NCBI GenBank assembly: GCA_018389105.1 | Contig: JACATO010002450.1 | Location: 1,062,501-1,126,500 of the forward strand | Direction of reading: 5' to 3' | Origin: Nautilus pompilius | Lineage: Eukaryota > Mollusca > Cephalopoda > Nautilida > Nautilidae | Length of the DNA: 64,000 nt | Shown: positions 12,401 to 26,199 of the stretch, one piece after another | How positions within the stretch are numbered: the stretch's first letter is position 1 | How the letters are laid out: each line of letters begins with the position of its first letter | Program-made: the position numbers and the translations under genes | Notes under the pieces: model-generated | Told to the model about the DNA's origin: nothing | Seen by the model: the letters and a program-made list of their open reading frames with translations, nothing else | The model's database searches: none

Positions 12401-15400
12401 TGATTTAACAAGAGGCTTTCAAACTGATTTCCTTAATTTTTCACTTACTCCAACAATATTTTATCAAGTACAAGCCAGAGATGTATAATAAGAAAAACAA
12501 ATTTTGTGTATAGGCATAAAACATTCACTAACCAACAGGAGTCACAAAAATTCCTTAAAACTTTTTAAAAAAAAAAGTATATATTTTTTAAATAAATGAG
12601 ATATAATAATGATAGCCCAAATGAAACTAAGTGTATATATGTTTATCTTATTATTGAATAAGAAATAGAAAGTAAGAGAGAAAATTATTTTTCTTCTTTT
12701 CTTTCTTCAATCTACTTTCAGTTGGATTTTACCTGTGTTTTGAAAAGGAACTTAGTTATGTAAAATCTTATTCTTTATAGGTTATTCCTTTGAAATAAAA
12801 CACCCAGTTACTTGAAACTTAAAACTGCTGGAAGTCAGTGGTTTATATTTGACAACTAAGATCTGTAAACAGCCCATAACTTTATGTAGACATTAAGGAA
12901 ACTGGTATTTTATTCCACTCATTAACTGTTTTTAGGTTTGAAGCATATACCCCATCTAATTTTATTCACTGAATGAAATAATTTTAGGCTTCTGCAAATT
13001 TGAAACTGTTATTTTCTAAATTTAATCTATGATATTATAATTCATGTTTCATAAACAAACATGCATGATAGTCACATGTAACAATTTGATCAGTATCATA
13101 ATTTTCAGATAATTTGTAGCTGAGAGAATAAAATCATAAGCAGAAACATTAATGTATGAAGAACTATTTAATTATGTTATCAATCAAATATAAAAATAAA
13201 ACAATTCATTAAGCATAGAGAAGGATATTTTGATGAAAAAGAGTTTTTTTGTCATAAACAAACTTTCTACATATATGGATTTTATAACAGTCAGAGTCAA
13301 CATTTATGTTCACCAGTGTGTTTTGAAAAGATAAAGGAGAGAGAGAAAATTTATGATCACCGAATTTGTAATTACTCAAAATATAGAAAAGTTTTAAAAT
13401 GGTTTCTTGTGTCCATCAGTAATAATTTTGTACATATTTAGTTCCAGAAATTGTTTGATAAATGGTGAGCCATACCAGTGACTAGTATTTAAGTTAATGC
13501 TAGAAAAAAATATAACCACTTATATCTGAGTATGTTCTTAGAACTGTGGTCTATAGCATTGATTAAAAGTAATTATACAGAACACTTAAATCAGTTTCCC
13601 TTCAGCATTCTCAAAATGTTACTAATTGTAAAGATCTAAGTGAAAGCACTAAAAAGCATCAGCATAATGGTTCAAATAAATTTATACTTTTACTATGATA
13701 AACTAAAAAATCGAAATTTTAAAAATTTGCAAGGTACCTGGATATTATATATAAATTTAAGAAAAATATGGTGGATTATTAAGTAGGCTGATAATATAAT
13801 TCAGATAAATATCCTTTCTAAGTATTAAAACATTATTTTTTTCTCCATTAAATTCAAATTTTCATTTTTAAATTTAACCATGGCTTTTTCATGCAATTGT
13901 CATTTACTAGCCATACTGTAGTTCTCGTAAATAATTCTGATTGTTGGTATTCTGCCTTTGTATAACTACATTATCTAGTAATTTCCAAGATAAGCAGCAT
14001 ATAGACATCATCAATTTCCTATAATGCTTTTATTTGGACAAGAAAAAATCATGAACCTTTTCATGGAAACAAATGATAAATTTGGAACAAAAAAAAAAAG
14101 CTGCTTCAGTTTTAAAGCTTATATCATCGTTTTAACAAATGACCTGTTAACAACAAAATTAAATTATTTTACAATAATTGAAAATCTGTTACATTTATTA
14201 GACTGCAGCATTATTCAACTTCACATATCATTTAGCTTCAGGTAAATGACAATGCATCACCTGATAAAAATGTAGCTATCAGCATTAGTATAGTTCATGT
14301 AAAAAAAAAAAAAAATATATATATTTCAGTAACTGTTTTAGCAACCCATAAATGAATAAACTAATAAACTTTTATTTCAAGAAATCTATTTACCCTTCTA
14401 TAATAGCCACTCCAATTTTGATAATTATAGGCCCAAAATACCTTTCTGATAAAATGGCTCTTATTGTTAAGATTTTTTCTGTGTTGTCATAAAATATTTT
14501 ATTTAGTTTACTTAGCAACTAGCAAATGATTTTTCTAGTTTCTTTGCATGTATAATAAATATGAAGCATAACTTGAAATAGAGAGGCAAGTATTAAGTGA
14601 AAGCTATAACCTAAATCAAGCATTGGTTCTTGTTTTAAACAAAGATAATTAATATTTATAAAAAAATTGCACATATTAAAAATGATGAAACCCATGAATC
14701 CAATTAAGGAAGTGAAAGAATATGATCAGCAAGTCATCATTAAAGCTGAATGATAATTATCTGTACTAATGAAATGGTCCAGAATGGTATTACCAATATA
14801 TTGTTTGCAATTCTACAGGTGTCTAACAATAATTGCATTACCATGAAAATGTTGTCAAAAATAATAATGAATAAATACATTTCAACATTCCATAAGCTGT
14901 TATTTATAAAAATATAAAAGTGAACTTCACCATATTCACAATAAACAAACAAAAAATTAACACTAATTAATCTTCTAAATTCTTTTCTCTACCTGATAGA
15001 AAACTGTATTTGAAGTTATAATTTTAAAATTCTGAGGCAGATTTAAATTTTTAGTACAAAATACAAATGCTATAAATGATAAGTGAAAACTCTCTTTTAA
15101 AGTATCAGGTGGTTTTTTTTTTAAATTTGATTACATATTTTTCTTTAATATATCGTAATGATAAAATTTCTGAAAGAGAGGAAAGGAAGCCTGTTTACTT
15201 ACACAGCTTATGCTAGTTATAATGTAAATATTTCAGTTTTTCTATGAAGTTAGCATGGTTATTATTCCTTCCAGTGTTGTGAAGTTTTCAAGAATCTATT
15301 TTGATAAAAGATCAATATTTATGGCCTACTTCCAATACAACAAGCTAAAATATTTGGAGCCAACAACAAACAACAAAGCTGTGGTAGCAGTATCAAAAAG

Positions 15401-16124
15401 AAAAATCATAAACTGCAAAGGAAAGATATTGCAATAATGTCTTGTGAATTTTTTTTTTTTTTGGTCAGGCACTTTGAACATTAGTGTACCATAACCCACT
15501 CAGCAATGGCATCAAAGATTCTTGTCTACTTATCAGAAGCTTAGTGGGCCTTCACTATTTCTTCTTATAAGAAACCCTTCATTTAATTGACTGCAGACAG
15601 AGACTTCTAGACTTCTTTCAAATGAAAAGGTCAGAAGATAAAACACTCCATAGTGATCTTCCATATAAACATGGAACACAGCCTTGCTGCAGCAGATGAT
15701 TTCTTCTGCAACATCCAACAGAGTTATTAAATGCTCCAGTTCATCATAAGTTCAATACAAGCTTTCATTTATTGATTTCTAAAAGCAACTACCACAGAAA
15801 CCAGAAATGCTGTTCCCACACCTTAGAATTTTAATATGTACTCATGAATCATTTTATCTATCAAGTTATTCAATTAAAAAAAAAATCTGCTAAAGTAATC
15901 TTACAAACCCAACAAAATAAAACAATCTTTTCTTTAGAGGGTTTATTTTTAAAGCAATATAAATTAAAGCAAGTTTTGCTTAAAATATAAAAGTATATAA
16001 TTGCACTTTAGAAATTAGAATTTCTTAATTTAGTGTATGTATGCATGCCCACTATAAATGATATTAAGCATCCAAGCATGGAAAGTAAAGACTTTATGCA
16101 GTACCTATATTGTTTATAAAAAAC

Positions 16125-16125
<1 letters not shown>
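9412..16125. other. AT-rich DNA, no gene seen
   Basis: Long AT-rich stretch with A/T homopolymers and short TA tracts (10980-10993, 14313-14326). Open frames at 12115-12342, 14024-14245 and 15255-15437 translate to low-complexity sequence with no domain. At 15440-15760 the base composition is slightly less AT-rich and the minus strand has a 61-codon frame (EHLITLLDVAEEIICCSKAV and more) that may be an unrecognised repeat relic. No conserved furin exon was found. Confidence 0.55.

Positions 16126-16157
<32 letters not shown>
16126..16157. repeat. (TA)n microsatellite
   Basis: An uninterrupted run of TA dinucleotides of about 32 bp, lying 19 bp before the target duplication of the hAT element. 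Similar but shorter TA tracts occur at 31638-31653 and 45366-45387, each next to or near repeat DNA. Confidence 0.95.
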
Positions 16158-16159
<2 letters not shown>

Positions 16160-16184
16160 GTGAGTGGAGTGGTAAAGTCTAGAT

Positions 16185-16891
16185 CAGTGGTTCCCAACCT
16201 TTTTGGACTTGTGGACCTTTTTCTAATACTCAAAAGACCTGCAACAACCTGCTATACTTCCATAATTGAAAAAAAATAATCAAAGAATAAATTTAGCAAA
16301 AAAAATCACATAAGAGTTTTATTTGAATATATTGACAGTTTGATGCCCAAATTTGCCTGTAATCGAGCTGGCTAGTGTGCATCTGGCCGAAGTCACAGTC
16401 CAGTCTTTTAGCTGTAGGCCCCAATGGCATTAGCCAATGGGAGTGTGGCTTGATTGCGGCAGTCATACAGCAGTATCAGTAAGAGTTCTGGCCTTTGTTG
16501 CCAGCATGTACTGTCCGTGTTTTTATGAGGGTGGCAGAGCGACAGGAAGCCGCAGGGGGAGGGATGGGTGGGGGGGCATTGATGCAAGCGTGTCACCGCA
16601 GAGGACTGTCATGTAACCGGGAGTGCCTGCCGTGGGAGACAAGCCTTACACCTTCGGCACTCGGCCTCCCATTAGTGATACCGGTGTATTGGACGCAGAG
16701 TAATTTTTGTATACTTTTTTTCTGGAAAAAAGTGTCTTATAAGCCGGCAAATACGGTACATATAAACAAAACAAATACATACTCATGAACAGTTTCTTGA
16801 CTCAGTCATACAACAAAAATTGAAACTTCCAGGGTTCTGCGACCCCTCCAAGAAAACATTTGGTGACCCCCTTAGGAGTTTGGAACCACTA
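16185..16891. mobile_element. Non-autonomous hAT-type element with 8-bp target duplication
   Basis: The left end begins CAGTGGTTCCCAACC. The right end, read on the complement, begins TAGTGGTTCCAAACT, a typical hAT short inverted repeat. The flanking octamers GTCTAGAT (16177-16184) and GTCTACAT (16892-16899) match at 7 of 8 bases, as expected for a hAT 8-bp duplication. The 707-bp interior carries no transposase. Part of it (about 16470-16690) is strikingly GC-rich for this window. Near 16735-16755 it contains CTTATAAGCCGGCAAATACG, which looks like the end of another transposon family. Moderately old, with one mismatch in the duplication. Confidence 0.85.
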
Positions 16892-16899
16892 GTCTACAT

Positions 16900-17560
16900 G
16901 ATATATCGCCCCCCCCCTGGTTATTATCACATCTTTTTTATTACAAAATTTGATATGAAGATAATTGATAAAGCCACACAAATGATAGGGCCTTAATGAC
17001 TGACATAAATAGATGGAGTAAAATGAAATATGAAAATACACACACACACAGGACTACATAAAATTTCATTGAAAATTGCTCTTTAGTTAAATAACAAAGG
17101 AAAAGTAAGCAAAATATATAATCATGTTCTTCAATCTAATGTGTAGTATATTACAGATGCAATTAAAAAAAACTAAGCAATAATCACAAACTTAAGAACA
17201 GGAATAAACACTGAACAGGAAGTATCAAATCATCTTTTATTTACCTTGAAATGCTCAAAAAAAAAAAATCATATTTTATGAGATAAAGCAAATTATTTTA
17301 AACTGTATTTGCTTTGAAGTTTGTTTATCTATAGTACCAAAAGACATCTTCAAATAATATAGTACAAGTATGCATAAATTAGCACTGAAATGCAACCAAA
17401 ACTACATTATCTTGTTGCCTTGCTTGGCAAGTTGAAAATGGATGGGATCTATGCAATATAATAGGTATGATGATTTTACCTTCAATTTACAATGAAAAAA
17501 TTAAGGTTTTCTTAAATTACTAATTTAAATAAATATTTTAAAATGCAAAACAGTACTTAC
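16900..17560. other. Intronic or intergenic AT-rich DNA
   Basis: Contains a C-run (16910-16917) and a short CA repeat (17038-17051), otherwise nothing recognisable. It ends at the donor site of the catalytic-Asp exon. Confidence 0.6.
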
Positions 17561-17689
17561 ATAATTTCGTTTTAAGTCAGGATTGTCTTTTTCAATACCA
17601 TCATCCAATATTGTTACTACAACTCCTTTTCCTGTGTACCCATGTAGCCAAGCTCTTCTTACATTCATGTCCAGACCATTTCCACGATT
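17561..17689 (-). CDS. Furin-like exon: N-terminal catalytic domain with active-site Asp
   Basis: A 129-bp exon encoding 43 residues. It opens NRGNGLDMNVRRAW, runs through GYTGKGVVVTILDDGIE and ends PDLKRNY. The acceptor is TTTTATTTTAG and the donor GTAAGT, both phase 0. The first Asp of DDG (residue 29 of the exon) is the catalytic Asp of the S8B triad (Asp153 in human furin). Where most furins have NHPDL or DHPDL this one has DNPDL, a His-to-Asn change next to, but not part of, the triad. The next exon should begin with the DP-AS-DVN segment leading to the catalytic His. I could not find it in the remaining 17.5 kb, so the downstream intron probably exceeds that length. Confidence 0.93.
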
Positions 17690-20600
17690 CTAAAATAAAA
17701 TCAAAATTCTGCAATCAATACTGCTATATATATATATATATAGAGAAAAAAAAATCTAAAGTTGGAAATGTGTAATTTTAAATTAAAAATGGCAAACAAA
17801 TGCTAAATGTTATAGAAAGCAGACATTAGAAATAGCACATAATACATACAGAAAAAAAAATGTTCAGAAAATAAAATGTATTCAAAAGCTAATCACTGAA
17901 TATATATATACTTTGTGCTACGTCAGATTCTGCTTTGTAACTAACACTTCGTTTTCGAATAAAATTAAAAAATTCTATACAGAGAAAATAATAGTTCCAT
18001 GGAAAATGTATAGCAGAGATTTTAGTATATGCATTGCATACATGAAAAATACGAATTTTTTGTCGAGATATTTTAAAACAAAACAGTTTTGAACATTTTT
18101 GTTGTCCAAAAGTCTATTTTAAAATTATTGCCATTTTAAATATTTTGTTGAATCTTTAAAACATGAAATTACCACTCACTTATTAATTTTTTAATTCACA
18201 AGAAAACTACACAAATTTAAAAATAAATGCAATTGAGCATTTGGCTTCATTTTGATTGGACTTTTAAACTTGTTCAACACATCACTATTTCAATAAAGAA
18301 AATTAGGCTAGTCATAAGCTGAAACAATTTTTTTTGTAGGCTATCTTTGGACATACAAGTTTCTGGATATATATTGTACAATCAAGCATAACACCTGTTA
18401 AAAAAAACTGCAGATAAATTTAACACTGTTATTAAAATGTGTGCTAAATTTTAAACTTAACAGAATATATTCAAGTTTGGGTTTACTGCCTGAGAAACAG
18501 TTAGAATTCAAACAAGATTTTCTATGTTCACTATGTTTGTGAATGTATATTATTTAACCAAGGCATTTTTGTTTAAATTTATTTTTAATAGCAAACTAAC
18601 ATTAGGTGAATATAAAAAAAAAACATTAAAGATAAATGTGCTCAAAATGTGATTTAAAAAAAGAAAATTTAACAATAAGAGTTAAATATAAAAAAGCAAC
18701 ATATTTCAGCTGCTAATAAAGTTCACAAAAAACTGACAATGAAAGCAATGTGTGTTACTTTTTATTTAAATTTTAGTTAAAATAAACAAAAAAAAAAAAA
18801 AAACTATCTGAACCCAAGTAAAAATAACTAAATATTGAAGGAAAATATTTGTTAGTTTACATTGCTAAGAGTAACAATGGAAACATAAGTAAAAATCAAC
18901 TTCTGTCAATCATATCCAACTGTTTGTATAAAGGTATTTCACCATTATAATATTTTTTTTAGAACTAACTTATTAGAGAATTGGCAATACTTACTGTATA
19001 AGCCTTTCCTTTATTATCATCCTGACAAGAGAGTTAAGAATTTTCTTCTACTGATTAGTCTTGTAATAATGAAATTGGTGAATGTTTAAAAAAAAAATCA
19101 GACAACAGAATCGCTCAGGACTAAAATGCAGTTCAGTTACACATGGTTACCAATTATACTCCTGCCTAACTTTGGAAAAAAAAAAAACCAAACAATAAAA
19201 AGGCACTAGAAACTAATAGATTAAATGTTTGAATAATTATTATTGACAATTAAAAAAAAGAATTCAGTTGTCTTGTTCTGAAATTAATGAACAGACAGAA
19301 TGAGCTAAAGTGTTTGCATATTTCACAGTTTTCTTGATATCTAAATAGCGACATGAATTAAAAATAAGAAAACGTATGTAGATTAGCTTTGGTATATTTT
19401 TATCTGCATGTGCTGACAAGTTGAATCCAGAAATAAAGATGTGTATTCACATAATAAGGATTACAGAAAATAATGAGTAAGATTTCTTCTGTCAACCACC
19501 TCAATAAATAATCTAAACCTTAACCTGGTTTAAAAGTCCTCACATCTGCTCTACCTTGATTATCTCAGACAAGAATGTGGACAGGAGTGATAGTTTTACT
19601 GTATCCAAATATTTAGGCAAAAACAAATTATTTTTCCAAATATCACAACTATAAAACCTACAGAGTTTAACAAAGTTTAGAAACTATAATTATTTAAGTA
19701 AAAATTTCTGGATATTTTCTAAGTAAAATGCAAGGATGTAGAAGACTAAAAATGTGCTGTTAATAATGGATTTTAAAATGCTTAGTAGTAATTAAAAAAA
19801 ATTAAGCTAGTGTTTAACTGTTCCATTTAAACTAAAAAATAAGATTTTATTTCTATGTTTCTATGTATAACTAGTAACAAAAAGAAATGACATGGAATGT
19901 TCTCTTTTTCTCTAGACCACAAAAGAAAGGAAAAACAACAACCAGTGTGCATAAAGCCTTAAAAAATTCAGTCAACAGAAGCATGAGGTTCCTTAAATTA
20001 GCATTTTTTTCCACATGTGAAAATATTTATACAATTATTTATTTACTTTGAGTTTCCAATCAACTACCATATATTATTTTCAAGACTATTTTCTTTAAGT
20101 ATTATACAGCAGTTACTCTGCCAGTTTCTGAAAAAATTCTTTTTAGGCCATGGATTGTATCACTGAATTTGCTTGTAAAAACAACAAAACTTGCAGTTGT
20201 GATTGCTTATGCACAGTATTTTCCAAATCACAAAGTTGGGATTGATATTGAAAATGGTAGCTTTAAAAAAAAACAAACAAACAAACAAAAATTCCACTTT
20301 GTTTCATCCTTGAGTCATTAGTAAAGCACGTTCAACACTGGTATGACTGTTTTCCTGTAAAGGATTGATTCAAACTCTTACCTAGAGGCTGTAATAATTT
20401 TTAAAGCTTCTAAGAATAAAAGCAGAAAAGGTATAGCGAAGTATTTAATACTTCTTTAATTACTTTGATTTTGTAAATCCACATAGTGTTCATGACAAAA
20501 CTAAACTTTTGAAAACAGGATTTAGAAATGAAAAAGTAAAGGCACTTAACAAGATATAAATTCAAGCAATTTAATAGTGCACAAGAGCTTTTTGAATAAT

Positions 20601-21390
20601 TTTAAATTTCTAGAACTTAACTGAAATGTGTTTGACAAAAATTTGATTTAAAAAATGGTCTGTTAGACAAAACTTTTATAAATTTTTAATGAAAAATCCT
20701 GAAATGTCTGTAAATAGCACAATTACTATAATTATATCATGATACTAATTTAGAAAATGCCTCAAGATTATCACTGCTTTCTTGTTTTTTAATATTCTTT
20801 GAAAAGTTTTTAATAACCAGGCAACTTTCATACAAAATCAGTTTTTAAATTTTTGTTTTAATTAACAGAATGGCTATTTCATGGTATGTACACAAAATGA
20901 ATATGATACCTGGTGTCATTTTTTTAAAATACAACTTTCAAGTTGAATGATTCTACAAATGCTAAAACAGTTTGATCAGATGCAAAGCAAAAACTAATTT
21001 CTCATCTTATTAAAAATGTTACAGTATATAGTACATCCTTTTCAGTCTGACAAATTTCAATTTATATTTCCAAAGTCAATATAACAACTGCAATGAAGTT
21101 GCCAATAAATGAGGAAAAGTAATCAACAATACTTGGTAAACTAGTAATGCTGGAAGCAGAAAAATGTAATTAGGTATGTATCTAATTATCCTACTATTTC
21201 AATTTTAGTCTATGAATAATGGAAATGCTGGTCATTCTTTGAAATGCTTAACTATTTAGTAGAATTGCTGAATAATACTAAATTTAATTTAAAAAAAATG
21301 AAACAAACATTTTAGATTTAGACTACATTAGAACTGAGAATAAGGTGTTCGCATGTCTAGTTAGTAGAAATGTTTACAGTTTAAAGTCTT
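17690..21390 (-). other. Furin-like intron, nothing recognised
   Basis: First part of the 18.8-kb intron between the cleavage-site exon and the catalytic-Asp exon. AT-rich with TA (17724-17740) and A/T runs and an AAAC repeat (20267-20287). No coding signal or transposon motif was seen. Confidence 0.6.
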
Positions 21391-21913
21391 ATCTTAGCAA
21401 CATTAAAAAGTACAAGCTAAACCAGATTTTAAGTGTCTGAAGTAGTCAGAGTTACCAAATCAGTAGATTTCTAAACCAATTATGTTATTTGTAAAAACTT
21501 ATTGAAGCCACAATCAGAATGCCCACATTACTGCCTGAAAATTTTTTTAAAATTACCTTTGTTCAATGCAATGATGATAATGGCATATTGGAATTTTAAA
21601 TATAATAAAATTTTTATTTCAATAACTTTTTATATTAATTACAAAATCTGAGGTATGCTCGCTCTCTCTCTCTCTCATATAGATATAGTTTTAAAAAAGG
21701 GGAACAACTAAAATACACACAAAAAAAAAATGAAAAAAACAACAACAAAAAACTGGGATTTTTTATTAAATGAGGATTCTATGGTGGCATCTGCTTACAT
21801 TGTTTTTCTCCAGATCTGATAATCACAAGCTCTGGCAGAATTTATTCATTAGGCTGATGCACTGTTTATTTGAATGGATTTACTGGTTTGTACTATTGCA
21901 GAATAACTTATTT
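21391..21913. repeat. Dispersed ~520-bp repeat, copy 1
   Basis: Starts ATCTTAGCAACATTAAAAAG and ends AGAATAACTTATTT. It is nearly identical to 32227-32721 in the same orientation, and the match stops abruptly at both ends. A (TC)n/(CT)n tract lies inside (21660-21676). Compared with copy 2 it has an extra A/C-rich stretch around 21705-21745. No inverted termini and no coding potential were seen. It may be an unclassified non-autonomous element or a segmental duplication inside the intron. Confidence 0.85.
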
Positions 21914-24900
21914 CAAAGTCTGTAATCCAATAAAGATTTGCTCATGTATACAAAATAGTCCTAAGTACTGTCAACACCTCCCTCCATTTTTTTCTAATAC
22001 TTTTTATGCATTTTATAACTTCTAACACACACAGACACACATGCATGCACATACGTCACAAATTAGTTTCTTTTAAATCCTGATTATCAGTTTTCACAAC
22101 ATACATTTAACAAATTCCCCATTTAGTGTGATTTAGGGCACCCTGAAACTACTGTACACCACAGTGTAACCTAAAACATTTGACTATACTATTAGAGGAT
22201 AATCCAACTCACATTTAAAGCTATCCTTGCCTTTATTTTCATTTAAACAACCTTAAAATAAATGTTTGTAATGATGAAAAAGTAAAGGATTGATTGCCAA
22301 ACTGCATAATTAAAATGAAAACCATATTCAATAAAAATACATCACATAAAATTATGACAAAAACAACCCTATGAATAACAATACAAATATTCCCCATAAA
22401 TTGTAACTTATATTTGCTCATAATTACAAACCTTTTATCAAAAAACAAACAAAAGTAAAGTAGATACATCATTTTTATGAAATGAATTTAAAAATTGCAA
22501 AAATGTATTATTTTTCAAAAATGCAGTCACATTTCAAAAATAAATCATCAATCAGTACTAGGCTTAAAGGCAAAATTAGGCTTTTTTTTTTTTATACTTT
22601 GCATACAAGCCTCGAATTCAGTTAACAAAAAGGTATTTATATGATATGGACAAGTCAAGCAGTAGTGTTTATTAATAAAATTTATAAGCTTAGAAACATT
22701 AAAGAATCAAATTTACAAACAAAGCTTGTGGAAGATAAATTTACTGTAAAAGATATATTAATATTTAAGTAACAAGTATATGAAATATTTAAAAAATAAA
22801 AACAAAAAAGACCAAAAAAATCTGCCATAGGTGAAAACATTAAACTTATTTATGCAGTCTCTTTAAACTTTCAGTTTTAATTACTGTTATTGGTTGTTTC
22901 AACATTTACTGGAGAGTAATTTCCCCAACCAATCACTTTGTTTAGAAACATTTGCCATTTATGAATAATAAACCTCTTTAATACATTTCTAAACAAAATA
23001 TATTTTATGCACTACTATAATGAAATATGAAAGCAAAATTGACATGGATCAGATTAGAACGTTTTCATTAAAGTTAAATTAAAAGAGAATAATCATATTA
23101 GTAATCATAAAACAAACCATATATTTGTTTACAAAACAAGTCTTTATTCAATGTGTTACACTGCTATGGATTTTCTCATAATTTTTAAAGTTTATAAAAC
23201 ATGTACTGTCTCCATAAAATGTCCTTGCATATGTACAGATACCTACTATAGTAGTGTGAATAACCTCCTCAAAAGTGAATCCATCAATAACTTACATAAC
23301 CAACCAACCATCAACATCACTATAAAATAGGTAGGCCACTGAGATCCAGGCATAAAGAAATAACTAAAACAACCACCATTTTGCTTGTCTATCCCCCAAA
23401 ATTAGGTAGATGAATTAAGCTACACGCGAGTGCTTTTTCACCTTTGTTACTTAGCCATAACTAAAGAATAGTGCACGAGGTAACAAAACAGTTTGTTTTA
23501 AGAGACTGCAGAATCAAACAGATTGTCCTGCGTAATAAGAAATTGCTTTAACTCATGTAGCACAGTCTCAAATGCAAGAAAATCAAATGTTTTTAAAACA
23601 ATAGGTTATTAGAATATTAGAATAGTTTTAAATAGCAAACAAAGATATTTGCAGACATTAATGCACTGAGGTCTAAGCAAACAACTTGCCAATTGTGAGA
23701 CCATAAAATAAGGTTACAGGCCGACATAGCAGCCACTGCTGTTTGTGCGCTTAATATTTTTAATGAGGAAACTGAAAAATTGTTCACATTTTGTATCTCA
23801 AACAGGTTTACTCTTGAAACAACAAAAAGCATTTAATCAAAACACTTTATAATTAGTACAGAACAAGACACCATTTTAAGAAACACCCAAATTCAATAAA
23901 TCATGTTAAAAAAACAAAGCATGGTAATTTAATGTAGACATAGTTTCTTTTGTAATCTTTAACACTAAATTGTGTGTGCATGGATGTGTTGGCTTTTAAT
24001 GTGAAAAACTTACTCCTTTTCATTTTGCTTTAATATTTGAAGCTAATTTAGATTATTGTTATGAAAAAGCAATGTTACTTATATTGCACCCTTTTTAAGA
24101 GTTTTCTCACTAATATTGTTGTTAACTTGAAGAGCACATTGTAATAATGTATTTCTAATTTGTTAAAAAATATTAATAAAATTACTTAAGATAAGAGAAA
24201 TGTGTGCTATGGAGAAAGCCAGGATAGTTAATTGCTCCAACAGATGTGGGTTAAGACATGCAATCCCATCAAGTGTTCTGACATAAATGCAGATACATTT
24301 ATGGACTTCATGATTTACAACCTGACAGCTTGATTTTGCACAGTAATTGTAACATTTTTAAACTACAGACTCAGATTCTGTTATCTAAAAACCAAAATGA
24401 GCAGAAATCAGCTGCTAGTCACAAAAGAACCCTGATAAACCACTATGATAAATAAATCTTGTCCATCTGCAGATGATATTCTCAGTGAAAGAATGCTAAA
24501 AATATAATAAATAAGCTATTTGAGCACAGAAATGTGTTTAAGATTTCACGTCAAAGCCTAATAAAAAACTAACACATATTTAACCCCTTTTCATTGTTGG
24601 TAAGTATGTTCATTAGATAAGAAAAATAGACTGAATATGTTTGTTGATAAATAAAGAGGATACATCCTGTTCCAATAATTTAAAATAGATTATTTTACTT
24701 AATAAAAATAAAATGTCAAAAATACAAGTAAATAATCTTTCTGCCCAATAGTCACATTTTCTATATATTACATTGCATTCGGTTGTCATGGCTGGCATTT
24801 ATTAAAAAAAAAAAAAATCAATCAATCTTGTAAAATAGGACATGAAACAGTTTATCTTCATACCATGTCTTTCAAGAATATTTAACATTTTTTTATTCTG

Positions 24901-25135
24901 CTTAAAATAACTAGATTTCAACACACATAATTGAATATTAAAACAAAACATTACTAAAACCAATGCATCATCAAATGATTTAATGAAATAGTAGTGAGTG
25001 TAATCCTGCAAAATAATTACTATTATTTTGGTAAACAAGTATAAAGTTTTCTTTTAATTCTCTCATCAAGGAAAACAAAGTAAAAATTGAAAATCTTAAA
25101 ATCTTTTTTTTAATCATCACCATGTTTGGATAATA
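21914..25135 (-). other. Furin-like intron, nothing recognised
   Basis: AT-rich intron with scattered low-complexity open frames (22239-22472, 23617-23832, 24613-25038, all minus) that show no domain. No transposon signature was identified. Confidence 0.55.
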
Positions 25136-25894
25136 CATTAAACTCTGGATATAGCAGCACTCTATCTAATGGCATATGTCACAGCTCTGGCGGTAGACAC
25201 GGCAACCAACTTAAGTTTGTTTACAGTCTCCATCTTGGAAGTGCGCATAGCTCATTTATCTCATCATTTATCATATGATAACTTTTGCCCCCCTCAACAA
25301 TAGCTCCTAAATTTGACAAAGCAAGTACTGAAGAAAAACAGAGGAGGACTACAGTAAAATTTAAATAGACAAGAAATTAGAAAAAGGTGTGCAAGAAGTT
25401 ATGCATGCTCATGTTACACACAACACAATCATTAGAAGAAAGCAAGCATGCTTTATACAGGGCGATATTCGTAAACTTTCCAAAAAAGCAATTGAGAAAT
25501 CACAAAAATGTGTTCCATCAACTTCTTCACTCGATCGTTCTCCTGATGCAGCAATTGAAACGACGCCAGAGGAGCAAGAGGTAACAAGAGAAGTAAAATG
25601 TGTTGTACATACATTTTAAAAACATTGTTTTATTCATGCGTATGTTCTAGATAACTTGTGTATATTTTTTTAAAAAGTGGATCATGTTTTAGTTGCGTGT
25701 ATTTTCCATATGCAACTTGATGTAAATGTGCTTTTGAATATTTTGATTAAACTGGCAGCACACACGTCCGTTTTATATTCTACTTATTTACATCTACCTT
25801 ATGCCTTACTTATATGGCTGTTCCATATAATGGAATATTCGATATAACGGCGTCCCCGATTCCCCAAGAGTGCTAATATTTACAGAGTTCACTG
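25136..25894. mobile_element. pogo/Tigger-like MITE, copy A (uninterrupted)
   Basis: A 759-bp element flanked by TA on both sides (25134-25135 and 25895-25896). The left end is CATTAAACTCTGGATATAGC and the complement of the right end is CAGTGAACTCTGTAAATATT, followed on both sides by AGCACTC, giving an imperfect inverted repeat of about 30 bp. TA duplication plus this terminus fits pogo/Tigger-type non-autonomous elements. The interior has only short open frames (about 25387-25619) that I do not recognise. The same element lies in reverse orientation at 57126-59407, where a Tc1 element has split it. Copy A has 41 bp that copy B lacks, bounded by GCATGCT repeats. Confidence 0.85.
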
Positions 25895-26199
25895 TATTAA
25901 AAAATTTAAGGTTCTTATCAGAATAGAAATCCAAACATTTTAATGCACCACAGATTTTTTTCGAAAACGTTTAATGTCCAAAGTAATTTTATTTACCAAA
26001 TAAATAACACTTTTTTTTCCCCAAAATGTTTAGTTTAACAACTTTACATAATAATATTAACAAAAACCAACCAGCCTCCCCTGAAAGTACAGCCCTGGCA
26101 AATAATTCTTCTCTATTACTTGGATGATGTTTGGCAATATATTGCCCTATTACTGCCCATTTTGTTTTCAACTAGATATAAATCAGAATTCACAAGCTA

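Noticed and set aside
1-17560. Next furin exon carrying the catalytic His (HGTRCAGE)
   Set aside because: Searched by eye on the minus strand for the motif and for splice-flanked conserved coding; nothing found, so it is taken to lie outside the window.
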